Shown in pieces: positions 7,537-15,686 of a stretch of DNA of 27,664 nt. The DNA is from CAZZCP01 sp964653235 (lineage in GTDB: Bacteria; Bdellovibrionota; Bdellovibrionia; Bdellovibrionales; UBA840). The stretch covers positions 1-27,664 of the forward strand of contig CAZZCP010000026.1 in assembly GCA_964653235.1 (NCBI GenBank). Direction: 5' to 3'. The notes beneath the pieces are model-generated. The model was given only the letters and a program-made list of their open reading frames with translations. It did not search any database and had not been told where the DNA came from. Each line of letters starts with the position of its first letter. The stretch's first letter is position 1. The position numbers and the translations under genes are program-made.

Positions 7537-7565
7537 GGCGTGTTGAGATGAAACATCAGCACGCC
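7537..7565 (-). repeat. Hairpin between two minus-strand genes
   Basis: GGCGTG (7537-7542) pairs with CACGCC (7560-7565), and an inner GATG-AAA-CATC pairs within. Read on the minus strand it lies just after the stop codon at 7577 and before the Shine-Dalgarno of the coiled-coil gene. No T-tract follows, so it looks more like an intercistronic processing or stabilising hairpin than a terminator. Confidence 0.4.
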
Positions 7566-7576
7566 TTATTGTATCA

Positions 7577-7909
7577 TTATTTTGCAAGATTCGAAGGGGG
7601 CTCGTTTTCTGAACTGGGCAATCGTCCTTCGATACTGGGCTGTTCGAGCTGTTTTAGGCGGGGATTGGGGCAATATTTCTTATAATTCCCTGTATAGCCC
7701 CAGCACTTCCAAGAATCTAGATAAACAACAGCGTGATCAGGAGGGATGTAATTGTATCCATCATATTGAAGGTGGTCTAAGGTCGAGTAGACTTCTTTGT
7801 ATTTTTCACCCGTTTTTATATTGCGGATCTCGAGCTGAAAAACCCGATACTCCGCATGCAAGACCAAAGTGTAGAATATCAAAGAGAGACTACAAAGATA
7901 TTTTAACAT
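7577..7909 (-). CDS. Small secreted protein of unknown function
   Basis: This 110-residue protein has a clear Sec signal peptide, MLKYLCSLSLIFYTLVLHA, with likely cleavage before E20. The mature part contains EIRNIKTGEKYKEVYSTLDHLQY and a Tyr/Trp/Cys-rich segment with two cysteines (WKCWGYTGNYKKYCPNP) that could form a disulphide in the periplasm. I recall similar uncharacterised short secreted proteins from Bdellovibrio-type genomes, but this is memory, not a search. The C-terminal 20 residues are polar and probably disordered. It sits 30 bp downstream of the 104-residue gene and 63 bp upstream of the coiled-coil gene, all on the same strand. Confidence 0.65.
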   Translation of the reverse strand: MLKYLCSLSLIFYTLVLHAEYRVFQLEIRNIKTGEKYKEVYSTLDHLQYDGYNYIPPDHAVVYLDSWKCWGYTGNYKKYCPNPRLKQLEQPSIEGRLPSSENEPPSNLAK

Positions 7910-7939
7910 ATCTTTGCATCGGCACTCTCGAATCTACAC

Positions 7940-8254
7940 TTAATGTATGTTTTTACCCTCTTTGATTGAGTTCTCAAGAATGCTAAAATAGGTTCTCAGT
8001 AGCAAATCATGAGACTTTTTATCGAGCCTGCTCAAAAAGTTTTTTTTGTCGTCAAAAGACTTTTGTTCAATAAATTTCGCGAGCAACTCTTGTATGTCTT
8101 TTAGCTGTTTCATACTAAAATTCTTTTTTTTGTCTGTCTCGCGCATAACCTCTGCGATGACGTCATTCTCAAAAAGAATGTGTATACCTTTCATGGACTG
8201 AGCTAAAAGATGTTCGAGTTGGCGTAAACCTTCTTGGTCTATGATATTTTCCAT
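7940..8254 (-). CDS. Small helical protein of unknown function
   Basis: This 104-residue charged protein is predicted by eye to be mostly helical, with no signal peptide or membrane segment. A very strong Shine-Dalgarno, AAGGAGG, precedes the ATG by four bases (CCTT), which supports real translation. The stretch KKKNFSMKQLKDIQELLAKF is amphipathic. It is the first gene of a probable three-gene run on this strand. Its leader (AGGAGGCCTT) is nearly the same as that of the coiled-coil/Hsp20 gene (AGGAGGGCCTT). No family was recognised. Confidence 0.65.
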   Translation of the reverse strand: MENIIDQEGLRQLEHLLAQSMKGIHILFENDVIAEVMRETDKKKNFSMKQLKDIQELLAKFIEQKSFDDKKNFLSRLDKKSHDLLLRTYFSILENSIKEGKNIH

Positions 8255-8262
8255 AAGGCCTC

Positions 8263-8321
8263 CTTGCCAAAAGAGTGGATTCCCTATTTCTATTTTTTAG
8301 AGACTTTTTATTTCTGGCAAG
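8263..8321. promoter_or_regulatory. Inverted repeat in a divergent promoter region
   Basis: CTTGCCA (8263-8269) and TGGCAAG (8315-8321) form a 7-bp inverted repeat 45 bp apart. A second matching AGGC/GCCT lies a few bases outside each arm. It occupies the 95-bp space between two divergent starts, a typical place for a shared operator. One arm abuts the Shine-Dalgarno of the minus-strand gene. Confidence 0.3.
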
Positions 8322-8349
8322 AAAAGCCTGTAATTGATAGTTTGTGTCA

Positions 8350-9312
8350 ATGAGCTACCTTGCATCGCTGCTTGAGATCGAATCTAATGGTATTGGGTCA
8401 TTGCTTGAGAATGGTGAGGAGAACTTGAGCACAAAGAAAAAAAATAAAAAGAAGAGATTTTCCAAGAAGAAGAAAAAATCCAGTGAGAAGAAAATAGCTG
8501 TAGAAACAGAAGAGAATATGCCTATTGAAGAACAAATCGTTATCGATCCGCAAAATAATCTGATTTTTAACTCTGAAGAAGAATTGTATCAGCACTTTAA
8601 GTCTGAAATCGATATTTTAGAGTCTGAGTTTGAAAAAGCCTATTCTCCTGATAACGACATTTCTAAAGAAGATTTTTTAGATTACGAAGATTTACTACTT
8701 GAGCTGCTTTCAGACCCAGATGAGATTTGGCAAGACAAAACGAAAATATCAGATAAGCCAATTATGAATTATGTTCGTCATTTCTCGATTGATGATCGCG
8801 ATCTTTACTACATTGCTGTTGCCTATGTTGTTGATGATAATCCGAGCTTTGTATTGCTGCACTTTCCGACTTTAGATGAATCCATGCTAGATCACTTTCG
8901 CAGAGGCCAACAATACTATGATCGCTCAAAAGAGATTGAGATTGATGCTCTATCTGAGGGTGATGAACTTGCAACAGGCCTGTTTCAAGCAATGATGACA
9001 ATACGATCTGAAAAAGACATACCTGAGGCTGAGTTTTCTGATTATCTTGAGTTGCGTGATGAGACGATTGAAGAAGCAGATGAAATTTGGCGATCGGATG
9101 ATTTTTCAGGAAACACATTGGTCAATTTTATAAAAGACTATACCGAAGGCGATCGAGAACTCTTTTATGTGGCGATCGCTGTTGAAGATAAAGCCTCAGA
9201 TTCACACTTTTTGCTCTTTTCATTTCCAAGTTCTGATCGGAGTTTGGTGGATCGATATCGACGGGGTGAGAATTTGCAAACCGAAGAGGTTGAGCAAACA
9301 GAGTCGCATTAG
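8350..9312 (+). CDS. Acidic protein with two copies of an unknown domain, possible PBECR-like fold
   Basis: The 320-residue product begins with a short helix, then a very Lys-rich stretch (residues about 29-49) and an acidic linker. Two copies of one domain follow, about 102-186 and 224-306. Each copy carries D-E-I-W (124-127, 244-247), a short Asn/Tyr helix (PIMNYVRHF; TLVNFIKDY), the pattern R-[DE]-L-[FY]-Y-[IV]-A-[IV]-A, a FLLFSFP/FVLLHFP strand and a closing FRRG/YRRG. The D-E-I-W plus paired strands recall PBECR-type nuclease-fold proteins, but this is a weak resemblance from memory. GTG at 8344 is an alternative start; ATG 8350 is preferred, and neither has a good Shine-Dalgarno. The 3' end overlaps the convergent lipoprotein gene by TTAG (9309-9312). 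Confidence 0.72.
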   Translation: MSYLASLLEIESNGIGSLLENGEENLSTKKKNKKKRFSKKKKKSSEKKIAVETEENMPIEEQIVIDPQNNLIFNSEEELYQHFKSEIDILESEFEKAYSPDNDISKEDFLDYEDLLLELLSDPDEIWQDKTKISDKPIMNYVRHFSIDDRDLYYIAVAYVVDDNPSFVLLHFPTLDESMLDHFRRGQQYYDRSKEIEIDALSEGDELATGLFQAMMTIRSEKDIPEAEFSDYLELRDETIEEADEIWRSDDFSGNTLVNFIKDYTEGDRELFYVAIAVEDKASDSHFLLFSFPSSDRSLVDRYRRGENLQTEEVEQTESH

Positions 9313-10028
9313 AAGCAGTAGGCGGAGTTCATTTGTCTTGCAAAACTCACTGCCGGAGTATTGCTTGCTTCTTCTCCTTGGTGAGGATGAAGAGCTCTTA
9401 GGTTGGGAGCCTGTGAATGCTTCTCGAAATAATCGAGAGGGTGTGCATGTACATAAGGTATCAAACCTTCAACCAACTGATTGGTATCATTTTCTTCATC
9501 ATATAAAACCATCTGAATTACTTGAAAGCCGTCCGCAAGGCTTGTTCCGTATACGATCATATTTACAGCATCGTAGCGCATGCCTTGCAAATCATCGATG
9601 CGAACTTCATTGGCTGGTGGATCAATGATTCCATTGGGAGTTTGTATATCAACTCTGAGAGGGCTTGAATCTAAAGTTGGCTCTGACCCCGGGTCTTGTT
9701 TCCAGCGAAAAAAACGAATTACTTGATTTGAGTTTTGTTCAAATTCTTGCGGCAAACTAGTGATTCGAATCAGAATTCGGTCATCATCGTAGTCTCCATT
9801 TTGATCTTGATAGATTTGCAGCTTTGCACCAATACTTGCATTGTCTCTAGCTAGCATTGGAGTACAGGAAGCTAGGGGTTTACCATTGGCATCTACCGTA
9901 TCTTCATCTGTCAAGGCGCCAACACTGTAGCTCGTTTGTTCTAGAGATTTTTTGCTAGAGCATCCCGCTAGACCGAAAAGCAGTACTAAAAGCAGTATGT
10001 ATTTGTAATCTTTTTTTTGAACTCTCAT
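9309..10028 (-). CDS. Lipoprotein of unknown function
   Basis: This 239-residue protein has a textbook lipoprotein signal: basic MRVQKKDYKY, then a hydrophobic core and LAGC with C23 as the lipidated residue. The mature part is acidic, with Asp/Asn-rich turns (QDQNGDYDDD) and DLQGMRYDAVNMIVYGTSLADGFQVIQMVLYDEENDTNQLV, suggesting a beta-rich domain. No known family was recognised. A GGGGAG six bases upstream of the ATG supports the start. It is divergent from the next lipoprotein gene across a 147-bp region that presumably holds both promoters; TATAAG at 10119-10124 is a candidate -10 for the rightward gene, without a clear -35. Confidence 0.75.
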   Translation of the reverse strand: MRVQKKDYKYILLLVLLFGLAGCSSKKSLEQTSYSVGALTDEDTVDANGKPLASCTPMLARDNASIGAKLQIYQDQNGDYDDDRILIRITSLPQEFEQNSNQVIRFFRWKQDPGSEPTLDSSPLRVDIQTPNGIIDPPANEVRIDDLQGMRYDAVNMIVYGTSLADGFQVIQMVLYDEENDTNQLVEGLIPYVHAHPLDYFEKHSQAPNLRALHPHQGEEASNTPAVSFARQMNSAYCF

Positions 10029-10175
10029 AAATCTCCCCTATATTTAGGAGTTGCAATGTAGGTGCCAGAAGTTTCTTGAAGCTCAAAAAAAAGTCTGTTA
10101 TTTCAAGTGCTTAAGTTGTATAAGAAATCTAAATTTGAGACAATGCTGAGGTCTTTTGCAATAAGGCTTCAATAA

Positions 10176-11081
10176 ATGGGATTTTCAATGCTAAATACAT
10201 GGAAACACACAAGTTTGAGCGCCTCTGTTTATCTTCTTTTCAGCTGTTTATGCTTTGTCGTGGCTTGTGTAACTGGCTCGCCCTCTAAGGGCCTTGGTAG
10301 ACCCGAGAAGCTGTCTAAACCGGAGGCCATAGATTTGGTACTAAACCCCTCTGTAGATCAAGAATTTGTACATCAGGTGCGTTCAAGCTCAGTCTCTAGA
10401 ACCTATCTCAAATACCAATTGCGCAATGAAAAGCAAGAGGTGGTTGATTTTAAAACCCTTACTGTAGCCAAGCCCATGAAAGACTTCGTAAGACAAGAGG
10501 TCTCTGTGCTTGAAAAAGACGGGCCAGTCAATTTACACAATTTGGGTATTCCCAACTTGGGAGAGAAGATTGAATTTCAACTCGATGCCCAGGCTAGAGT
10601 GCTCAAAGCGGGTTCTTACCCCAAAAACAGTATTTTTTATGTGCCATCCATTTCTCTGCCCAAGGATAAAGTAAAAATTGGCGATACTTGGACATTATCT
10701 CATCAGTGGGTGGTTGAAGATAATGGGCTTCCAATACAAGTGGAATTAGTAAGTATTTTAAAAAATGTATACTCCTGTGGTCCGGATGAATGTGCTGATA
10801 TTGAAATCTCTGGCGAGGTGAAAATACCGAATGAAATCTTTCATGGAATGTATTTAGAGAGTTACATACGAGGCCGTATTTTATTCAATCGAGTATCGGG
10901 TGTGATTGTATGGTCTGAAATTCGCAACGATGAACTGCTATCAAGCAATGACACTGAAGTTAAAATTCTTTCCTGTCTTGAAACAAAATTGGTGAGTCCA
11001 CAATTTATGATTTGGCCTTGGAGTAAAGATCCAGGCTGTGAGCCTTTAAAAGAATTTGAGAACAAAGTCCCTGGAGCTTAA
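10176..11081 (+). CDS. Lipoprotein of unknown function
   Basis: This 301-residue lipoprotein has hydrophobic core SVYLLFSCLCFVVA followed by C31, the lipobox cysteine. The mature region has repeated beta-strand patterns (VELVSILKNV, DIEISGEVKIPNEIFHGMYLES, GRILFNRVSGVIVWSEI), and KIGDTWTLSHQW resembles cell-surface lipoproteins that measure or bind ligands; no family can be named. Cysteines in YSCGPDECAD and LSCLET are likely disulphide-bonded. AAGG lies nine bases before the first ATG; a second ATG at 10188 would also give a valid signal peptide. Its stop overlaps the mutS2 stop (TTAA, 11078-11081). Confidence 0.75.
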   Translation: MGFSMLNTWKHTSLSASVYLLFSCLCFVVACVTGSPSKGLGRPEKLSKPEAIDLVLNPSVDQEFVHQVRSSSVSRTYLKYQLRNEKQEVVDFKTLTVAKPMKDFVRQEVSVLEKDGPVNLHNLGIPNLGEKIEFQLDAQARVLKAGSYPKNSIFYVPSISLPKDKVKIGDTWTLSHQWVVEDNGLPIQVELVSILKNVYSCGPDECADIEISGEVKIPNEIFHGMYLESYIRGRILFNRVSGVIVWSEIRNDELLSSNDTEVKILSCLETKLVSPQFMIWPWSKDPGCEPLKEFENKVPGA

Positions 11082-13372
11082 AACATTACCCAGGTGACTC
11101 CATCGCCGCCATGTTCTTCTCGAGCCGCTTGCCATTTGTTAACCAAAGAGTTGCGAGAAAGTTGATTGCGAATTGCTTTTTTAAGACTTCCGGTTCCGTG
11201 ACCATGAATGATTTTGATTCGATCTAGGTCTTGCTGTAAAGCATGATCGATCTCTTTTTCGACCTTCTCCATTGCTTCTTCAACGCTAAAACCTCTGAGG
11301 TCGATGACAAGTTCATGACTGGCAAGTGCTTTGCCTTTTGAAATATGCTCTTGCTTTTTCTCATCGACTTTCTTTAATAGAAACTTCCAATGAATGCTCA
11401 ATCGCATTGAGTTTGAGAGCACGCTAACTTCGCCCTTATTATTGGGTTCGCTTTGAATCAGAGCCTCTTGTTGAATCGTTTCTGCATAGACTTTGGTTCC
11501 AGCAGGGTAGCGTTTGGCGAATTCATCTGCAGTATCGATTTGATTGACCTCAGCCTTTTTGATGATCTTTGGTAATTCAGCTTTTATTTCAAAGATACTT
11601 TTCTTCACTTTTCCGCCGCGGTATTGATCTAAAAAGGCTTCGAGCTCTTTTTCTTTTTCGGCAAGTAGTTTGAGCATTCTCTCTTCTTTATGCTTCTCAA
11701 ACTCTTCGAGTTTTGCATGGATTTGCTCTTTTTCTTTTTCTGCCATACGCAGCTCTTTTTCTGCAAGGCGCTTGTTCTCAAGAGCCTCTTTGTAGAGACT
11801 TTCCATATCATCGATTTTTCTTTGTCTTTCGACATTTACAGGATTTAAAAAGCTCTGGGCTCGCTCTAGAATATCTTCTGGAGTGCCAATGGATTTTGCC
11901 GTCTTCCAAGCAAAAGAGCTTCCCGGAATTCCCATGATCAAGCGATAGGTGGCACGTCCACTGGCTTCATCATATTCCATCGAAGCGTTTTGAACTCCAG
12001 AGTCTTTAGACCAGTCTTCTTTGAGAGTGCTAAAGTGAGATGTTATAAGAGCATAGTTTTGTGCTCTAGCATAATGTTCTATATAGGCACGAGCAATCGC
12101 CGAACCTTCTTCAGGGTCTGTTGAGCCACAAATCTCATCAATTAAAATCAATTGTTTGGGGCCATAGGCATGATAGGCATTCTTGAGTTCGGTCAAGTGA
12201 GCGGCAAAAGTACTTAAGCCTTTTTGAATATTTTGAGTGTCGCCCACAGAGATATAGAGATTTTCAAAGAAAGGCAGTTTTGAGCCCTGCGAGCAGGCAA
12301 TGGGCAATCCGCATCGGGACATATGAGCTGCGAGACCTAGAGATTTAAGGAGTATGGTTTTTCCACCTGCATTGGGTCCTGAAAGTAAAAGCAGGCTTTG
12401 TGTCTGCTCCACTTGCAAGTCATTGGCAATGACCTTTTCTTCTTGCAGCAAAAGCACAGGGTTCTTTAAGTCATAAAGTTTGATTTCATCATCACTAAAG
12501 GTGCAGCTTTGACCATCAATTTTGTTCGCTAGCATGGCTTGAGCCAAGCGAATGTCATAGTGAAGTAAGGTGTCTGCATTGGCTTCAAGCTGTTCAAAGT
12601 GATCTTTGAGTAGAGCTGTAAGTGACTTTAGAATTCTTTCAATCTCATCATTGATATCCACCTCAATTTCTCTTATGCGATTGTTGGCCTCAACCACACC
12701 TTGAGGTTCCATAAACAAGGTTTGCTTTGATCTTGAAGTATCGTGAATGATGCCTTTAAACTTTCCTTGCATTCCATATTTAATGGGCAATACCCATCGC
12801 CCATCTCTGGTAGTGACAAATCGATCTTGAAGTACTTGCTCGAGTTCATGCTTCTTTACAATTTGATCTAGCTTGCTTTGTATGGCCTGGGCCAATTGAT
12901 TTTTCTCTTGAGTCAGTTCATAGAGTTTCGGGCTGGCCGTGTTTTGAATATTTCCTTCTGTATTTACGCAAGCCTCGATTTTTTTTTGCAGTGAGCTCAA
13001 GTCATAGCTCGATGCAATGAGTTTTTGCGACCAAGTATCTGCTCTATCATTTGCAAGGGCCCGCATGCTTTCCGTCTCATAGAGAAATTGCAATACATCT
13101 CGAAACTCAATGGCTTTTAGTAAATCCGTTTTTTGTAGGCGCACTTTCCATACTGGAAAAAGATCAATACTTTCAACAAAGGCTCTTTCTTCATTGAAAA
13201 TGTATTGTTTCGCATTTTCAATTTCATCAAAAGATTGGATTGCAGCCTGTGGACTGGGTAGAACTTGCAGTTGCAGAAGCCGATCTTTAGCTGTTTCGCT
13301 GCTTGCGAAACTAGCTAAAACTTCGAGAAGTTGGTGCCAGTCAATGGCCTTTAGGTTCATTGTCTCTTGCAT
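11078..13372 (-). CDS. mutS2: MutS2-family ATPase with Smr domain
   Basis: MutS2 is a MutS-related ATPase with a C-terminal Smr nuclease domain. Depending on species it suppresses recombination or rescues collided ribosomes. Its 764 residues show the full architecture: N-terminal core (1-300), Walker A GPNAGGKT at 332-339, signature GLSTFAAHL near 385-393, Walker B LILIDEICGSTDP at 408-420 (E413), switch H near ITSHF, and a long Lys/Glu coiled coil (about 520-600). A linker leads to the Smr domain, starting VIDLRGFSVEEAM and containing HGHGTGSLKKAIR. The first ATG lies inside the end of lnt (32-bp overlap); a second ATG at 13360 is equally possible. It forms a two-gene unit with lnt. Confidence 0.95.
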   Translation of the reverse strand: MQETMNLKAIDWHQLLEVLASFASSETAKDRLLQLQVLPSPQAAIQSFDEIENAKQYIFNEERAFVESIDLFPVWKVRLQKTDLLKAIEFRDVLQFLYETESMRALANDRADTWSQKLIASSYDLSSLQKKIEACVNTEGNIQNTASPKLYELTQEKNQLAQAIQSKLDQIVKKHELEQVLQDRFVTTRDGRWVLPIKYGMQGKFKGIIHDTSRSKQTLFMEPQGVVEANNRIREIEVDINDEIERILKSLTALLKDHFEQLEANADTLLHYDIRLAQAMLANKIDGQSCTFSDDEIKLYDLKNPVLLLQEEKVIANDLQVEQTQSLLLLSGPNAGGKTILLKSLGLAAHMSRCGLPIACSQGSKLPFFENLYISVGDTQNIQKGLSTFAAHLTELKNAYHAYGPKQLILIDEICGSTDPEEGSAIARAYIEHYARAQNYALITSHFSTLKEDWSKDSGVQNASMEYDEASGRATYRLIMGIPGSSFAWKTAKSIGTPEDILERAQSFLNPVNVERQRKIDDMESLYKEALENKRLAEKELRMAEKEKEQIHAKLEEFEKHKEERMLKLLAEKEKELEAFLDQYRGGKVKKSIFEIKAELPKIIKKAEVNQIDTADEFAKRYPAGTKVYAETIQQEALIQSEPNNKGEVSVLSNSMRLSIHWKFLLKKVDEKKQEHISKGKALASHELVIDLRGFSVEEAMEKVEKEIDHALQQDLDRIKIIHGHGTGSLKKAIRNQLSRNSLVNKWQAAREEHGGDGVTWVMF

Positions 13373-14891
13373 TTCTCATCACTATAAAACATAGAAGAAG
13401 TGCTATGACCAGCAAAATGTAGGAGTAAAAACTAGTGATCTTTGAATAGAAAGTACTTTGTCCCTTGCTTCTGTAGGGAACCTCATAAGAACCTAGCCAC
13501 TCTTTGCGAAGGGGAGATCTTTTTAGTTCGGTGCCATCGGCAAGTATTACCGATGTGTATCCTGTGTTGGTAGAACGAATGAGTGGTCTTCGAAATTCAA
13601 TAGCCCTTGCAAAGGTCATGTACATATGTTGATAGGGTTCAAAGGAGTCACCGAACCAAGAGTCATTGGTTAGGTTAATAAAGACTTGAGCTCCAGCTTC
13701 GACTAAGCCTTTTGAGAACCAAGGGTAGAGACCTTCATAACAAATTTGGGTACCAATTCGTGGCCCATTTTGCATTGGAATAGCTGATGGACCTTTTCCT
13801 CTACCAAAATGGGAGATTGCGGGTACGTATTTTTCGACAATGGCTTCGAGTCCAGGAAAACTTTGGGTACCTGGAAAATACTCTCCAAAAGCAAGTAAAA
13901 TACTTTTGCTATAGTCCCCAGACCAATTACCTTCTTTGTCAAACAACAGAGCCATATTATAAGTTTTAAATTTCACCCGTTTGTAAATACCGGTAAATAA
14001 GGGGGTCTGAGATACTTTGGCAAAATTCTCTAATCTCTTTTGCAGGCGATTAGGATAAGCTTTTTCAGCATAGACAGGCATTGCAGTCTCTGGAAAAACA
14101 ATTAAATCAAAGTCATCTTGCTGGAGAGCTTTGTTGGACAGGTTGATAAACTTATCAATGATATCCTTTTCATAACCCCTACCTTTTTCAGCAATGACCT
14201 TTTGAAAGTTACCAATATTGCCTTGAACCAAGAGAACTTTGAATGATTGATCGTTTTCTGGGAGCCTTGATTTTAGATAAACTCCTGCCAGGTTTAAGAC
14301 CAAAAAACTTGATAAAAGACCTGCAAGTAAAAAACGATTTTTAGGTGACCGGTTTAAAAATAGATTTAAGAGTAAGAAATTGAAGAGAATTGTGTAAGTA
14401 CTCAAACCTTCAGCTCCAAACCATTCCATAGTTTGTTTGATTGGCAATGAACTGGCGGTCCATGGGTAGCCTAGGTTCCAAGGAAAGATCATTGGAAAAA
14501 TATTTTCGAGTAAGGAAAATAAAATGGCAAAATAGAGAATGGAGATGGGCCGAGTATTTCTTTTTGCAGTTTTAAACCAAATCCACGAGGCGATGGCATA
14601 GTGTAGACTTGAAAAGCTTGAAAATGCCAAGAGTACGGGAACTGAGATAAGCCAAGGTAAGTTGCCAAATTCATGGGCGGTGAAGGCTACCCAGTGAAAG
14701 CCGATCATAGTGAGAAGAAACTGAGTGATCCAGCCGCACCAAAAAGCATGTTTTGCTGACTTAGCTCTGACTGTTGCTAGTCCATACGGGAGCAAACAGA
14801 AAAGCAAAAAAGCAGGCGGGAAAGGTATGTACGAGCATCCAATCAAAATGCCAGACAAAATTGCCAATTCATGAGCTTTGAGTTGTCTCAT
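13341..14891 (-). CDS. lnt: Apolipoprotein N-acyltransferase
   Basis: Lnt adds the third acyl chain to bacterial lipoproteins at the periplasmic face of the inner membrane, which fits the many lipoproteins encoded nearby. The 516-residue product has about six N-terminal membrane helices (about 8-205), then a nitrilase-like domain. Catalytic residues are visible: E268 in LIVFPETAMP, K329 in YSKSILLAFGEYFP and C384 in TQICYEGLYP. INLTNDSWFGDSFEPYQH and FRRPLIRSTNTG are further family motifs. A final membrane helix (SYILLVIALLLCFIVM) ends the chain. The length equals the usual 500-520. Downstream mutS2 overlaps its 3' end, implying coupled translation. Confidence 0.95.
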   Translation of the reverse strand: MRQLKAHELAILSGILIGCSYIPFPPAFLLFCLLPYGLATVRAKSAKHAFWCGWITQFLLTMIGFHWVAFTAHEFGNLPWLISVPVLLAFSSFSSLHYAIASWIWFKTAKRNTRPISILYFAILFSLLENIFPMIFPWNLGYPWTASSLPIKQTMEWFGAEGLSTYTILFNFLLLNLFLNRSPKNRFLLAGLLSSFLVLNLAGVYLKSRLPENDQSFKVLLVQGNIGNFQKVIAEKGRGYEKDIIDKFINLSNKALQQDDFDLIVFPETAMPVYAEKAYPNRLQKRLENFAKVSQTPLFTGIYKRVKFKTYNMALLFDKEGNWSGDYSKSILLAFGEYFPGTQSFPGLEAIVEKYVPAISHFGRGKGPSAIPMQNGPRIGTQICYEGLYPWFSKGLVEAGAQVFINLTNDSWFGDSFEPYQHMYMTFARAIEFRRPLIRSTNTGYTSVILADGTELKRSPLRKEWLGSYEVPYRSKGQSTFYSKITSFYSYILLVIALLLCFIVMRNARDNEPKGH

Positions 14892-14971
14892 ACTTTCAAT
14901 CTAAAACTAGGCCTTTCAACAAGCAAGATATTACTTCTTGATTTCAATTGCGAGAGTGCTAGCCTCAAAAT

Positions 14972-15649
14972 ATGTTTTTGTTAGAATGTCCTAATTGTCA
15001 AAAGCAGTATTCTTTACGGCCTGAAAATCTTTTGCAAGATCGCCTCGAGTTTCAATGTTCTCAATGTAAGCAAGATTTTTATTGTGAACCTGATCAATGG
15101 GAAATTCCCCAAAAAAAACTCAAGGCCTTTATCCCTGAAAAGAAAGAGGCTCAAGATCTATGTAGCTCCTGTGGAGCGGTAAAAAGACCCGAGTTTTCTG
15201 AGTGTCCAAGTTGTGGTGCCCTTTATGATAAGATGATCGATCGTCAACAAATTTCAGAATCACAATTGCCAGTCGATTTGGTCTTAAAGCAGGAGTGGCG
15301 AAAAGTGCTCGATCATTATGACTCTGTCCAAGAGCATGAGAGCTTTATTCAAAAGGCTTTGGCTCGCAAGAACTTGGCTTTTGCTTCACAAATGTATCGT
15401 AATATGTTGGAAGCAAACCCTCAAGATGCTAGGGCCAAAGCGATGCAAGAAAAGATCATCAAAGTTGCAACTGTTGCTTTTGGCCCTATTAAAAGAGATT
15501 TTGATACTCCAAAACCAAAGAAATTTACTTGGATTCTATTGTTTGTTGGACTTGTATTTGCTGTGATGGGACTCACTTTAAAGCAACCGGCAATGATTGC
15601 TCCTGCGGTTGTTTTTTGGTTTTTGGCCTATTATTTAAAGAAAAAATAG
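14972..15649 (+). CDS. Double zinc-ribbon protein with C-terminal membrane segments
   Basis: This 225-residue protein opens with an MJ0042-type zinc ribbon (C6, C9, C29, C32) and carries a second four-cysteine ribbon (C64, C67, C78, C81). A helical, possibly TPR-like stretch follows (KALARKNLAFASQMYRNMLEANP, about 128-150). The C-terminus has two hydrophobic segments (about 180-222) and ends in KKK. It is probably an inner-membrane protein with cytoplasmic zinc fingers. The function is unknown. The start is inferred from the zinc ribbon; there is no Shine-Dalgarno, and an extended -10-like TGCTAGCCT lies just upstream. It is divergent from lnt. Confidence 0.75.
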   Translation: MFLLECPNCQKQYSLRPENLLQDRLEFQCSQCKQDFYCEPDQWEIPQKKLKAFIPEKKEAQDLCSSCGAVKRPEFSECPSCGALYDKMIDRQQISESQLPVDLVLKQEWRKVLDHYDSVQEHESFIQKALARKNLAFASQMYRNMLEANPQDARAKAMQEKIIKVATVAFGPIKRDFDTPKPKKFTWILLFVGLVFAVMGLTLKQPAMIAPAVVFWFLAYYLKKK

Positions 15650-15681
15650 CGAGGTCCAAGGGGGGCGAATATGGACCTCGC
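15641..15681 (-). terminator. Rho-independent terminator for the subtilisin-like gene
   Basis: GCGAGGTCCA (15649-15658) and TGGACCTCGC (15672-15681) form a perfect 10-bp stem with a 13-nt loop. On the minus strand it is followed by TATTTTTTCTTT, just after the subtilase stop at 15687. On the plus strand no T-run follows, so it mainly serves the minus strand; the hairpin begins at the stop of the convergent zinc-ribbon gene. Confidence 0.85.
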
Positions 15682-15686
15682 TGGGC

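Noticed and set aside
7582..7965. Plus-strand 127-codon open frame
   Set aside because: It is antisense to a protein with a good signal peptide and good codon use, starts without a Shine-Dalgarno, and its translation has no plausible features.
8762..9118. Minus-strand 118-codon open frame rich in His/Gln/Ser
   Set aside because: It is a shadow of the duplicated-domain gene; the composition reflects antisense reading of acidic codons.
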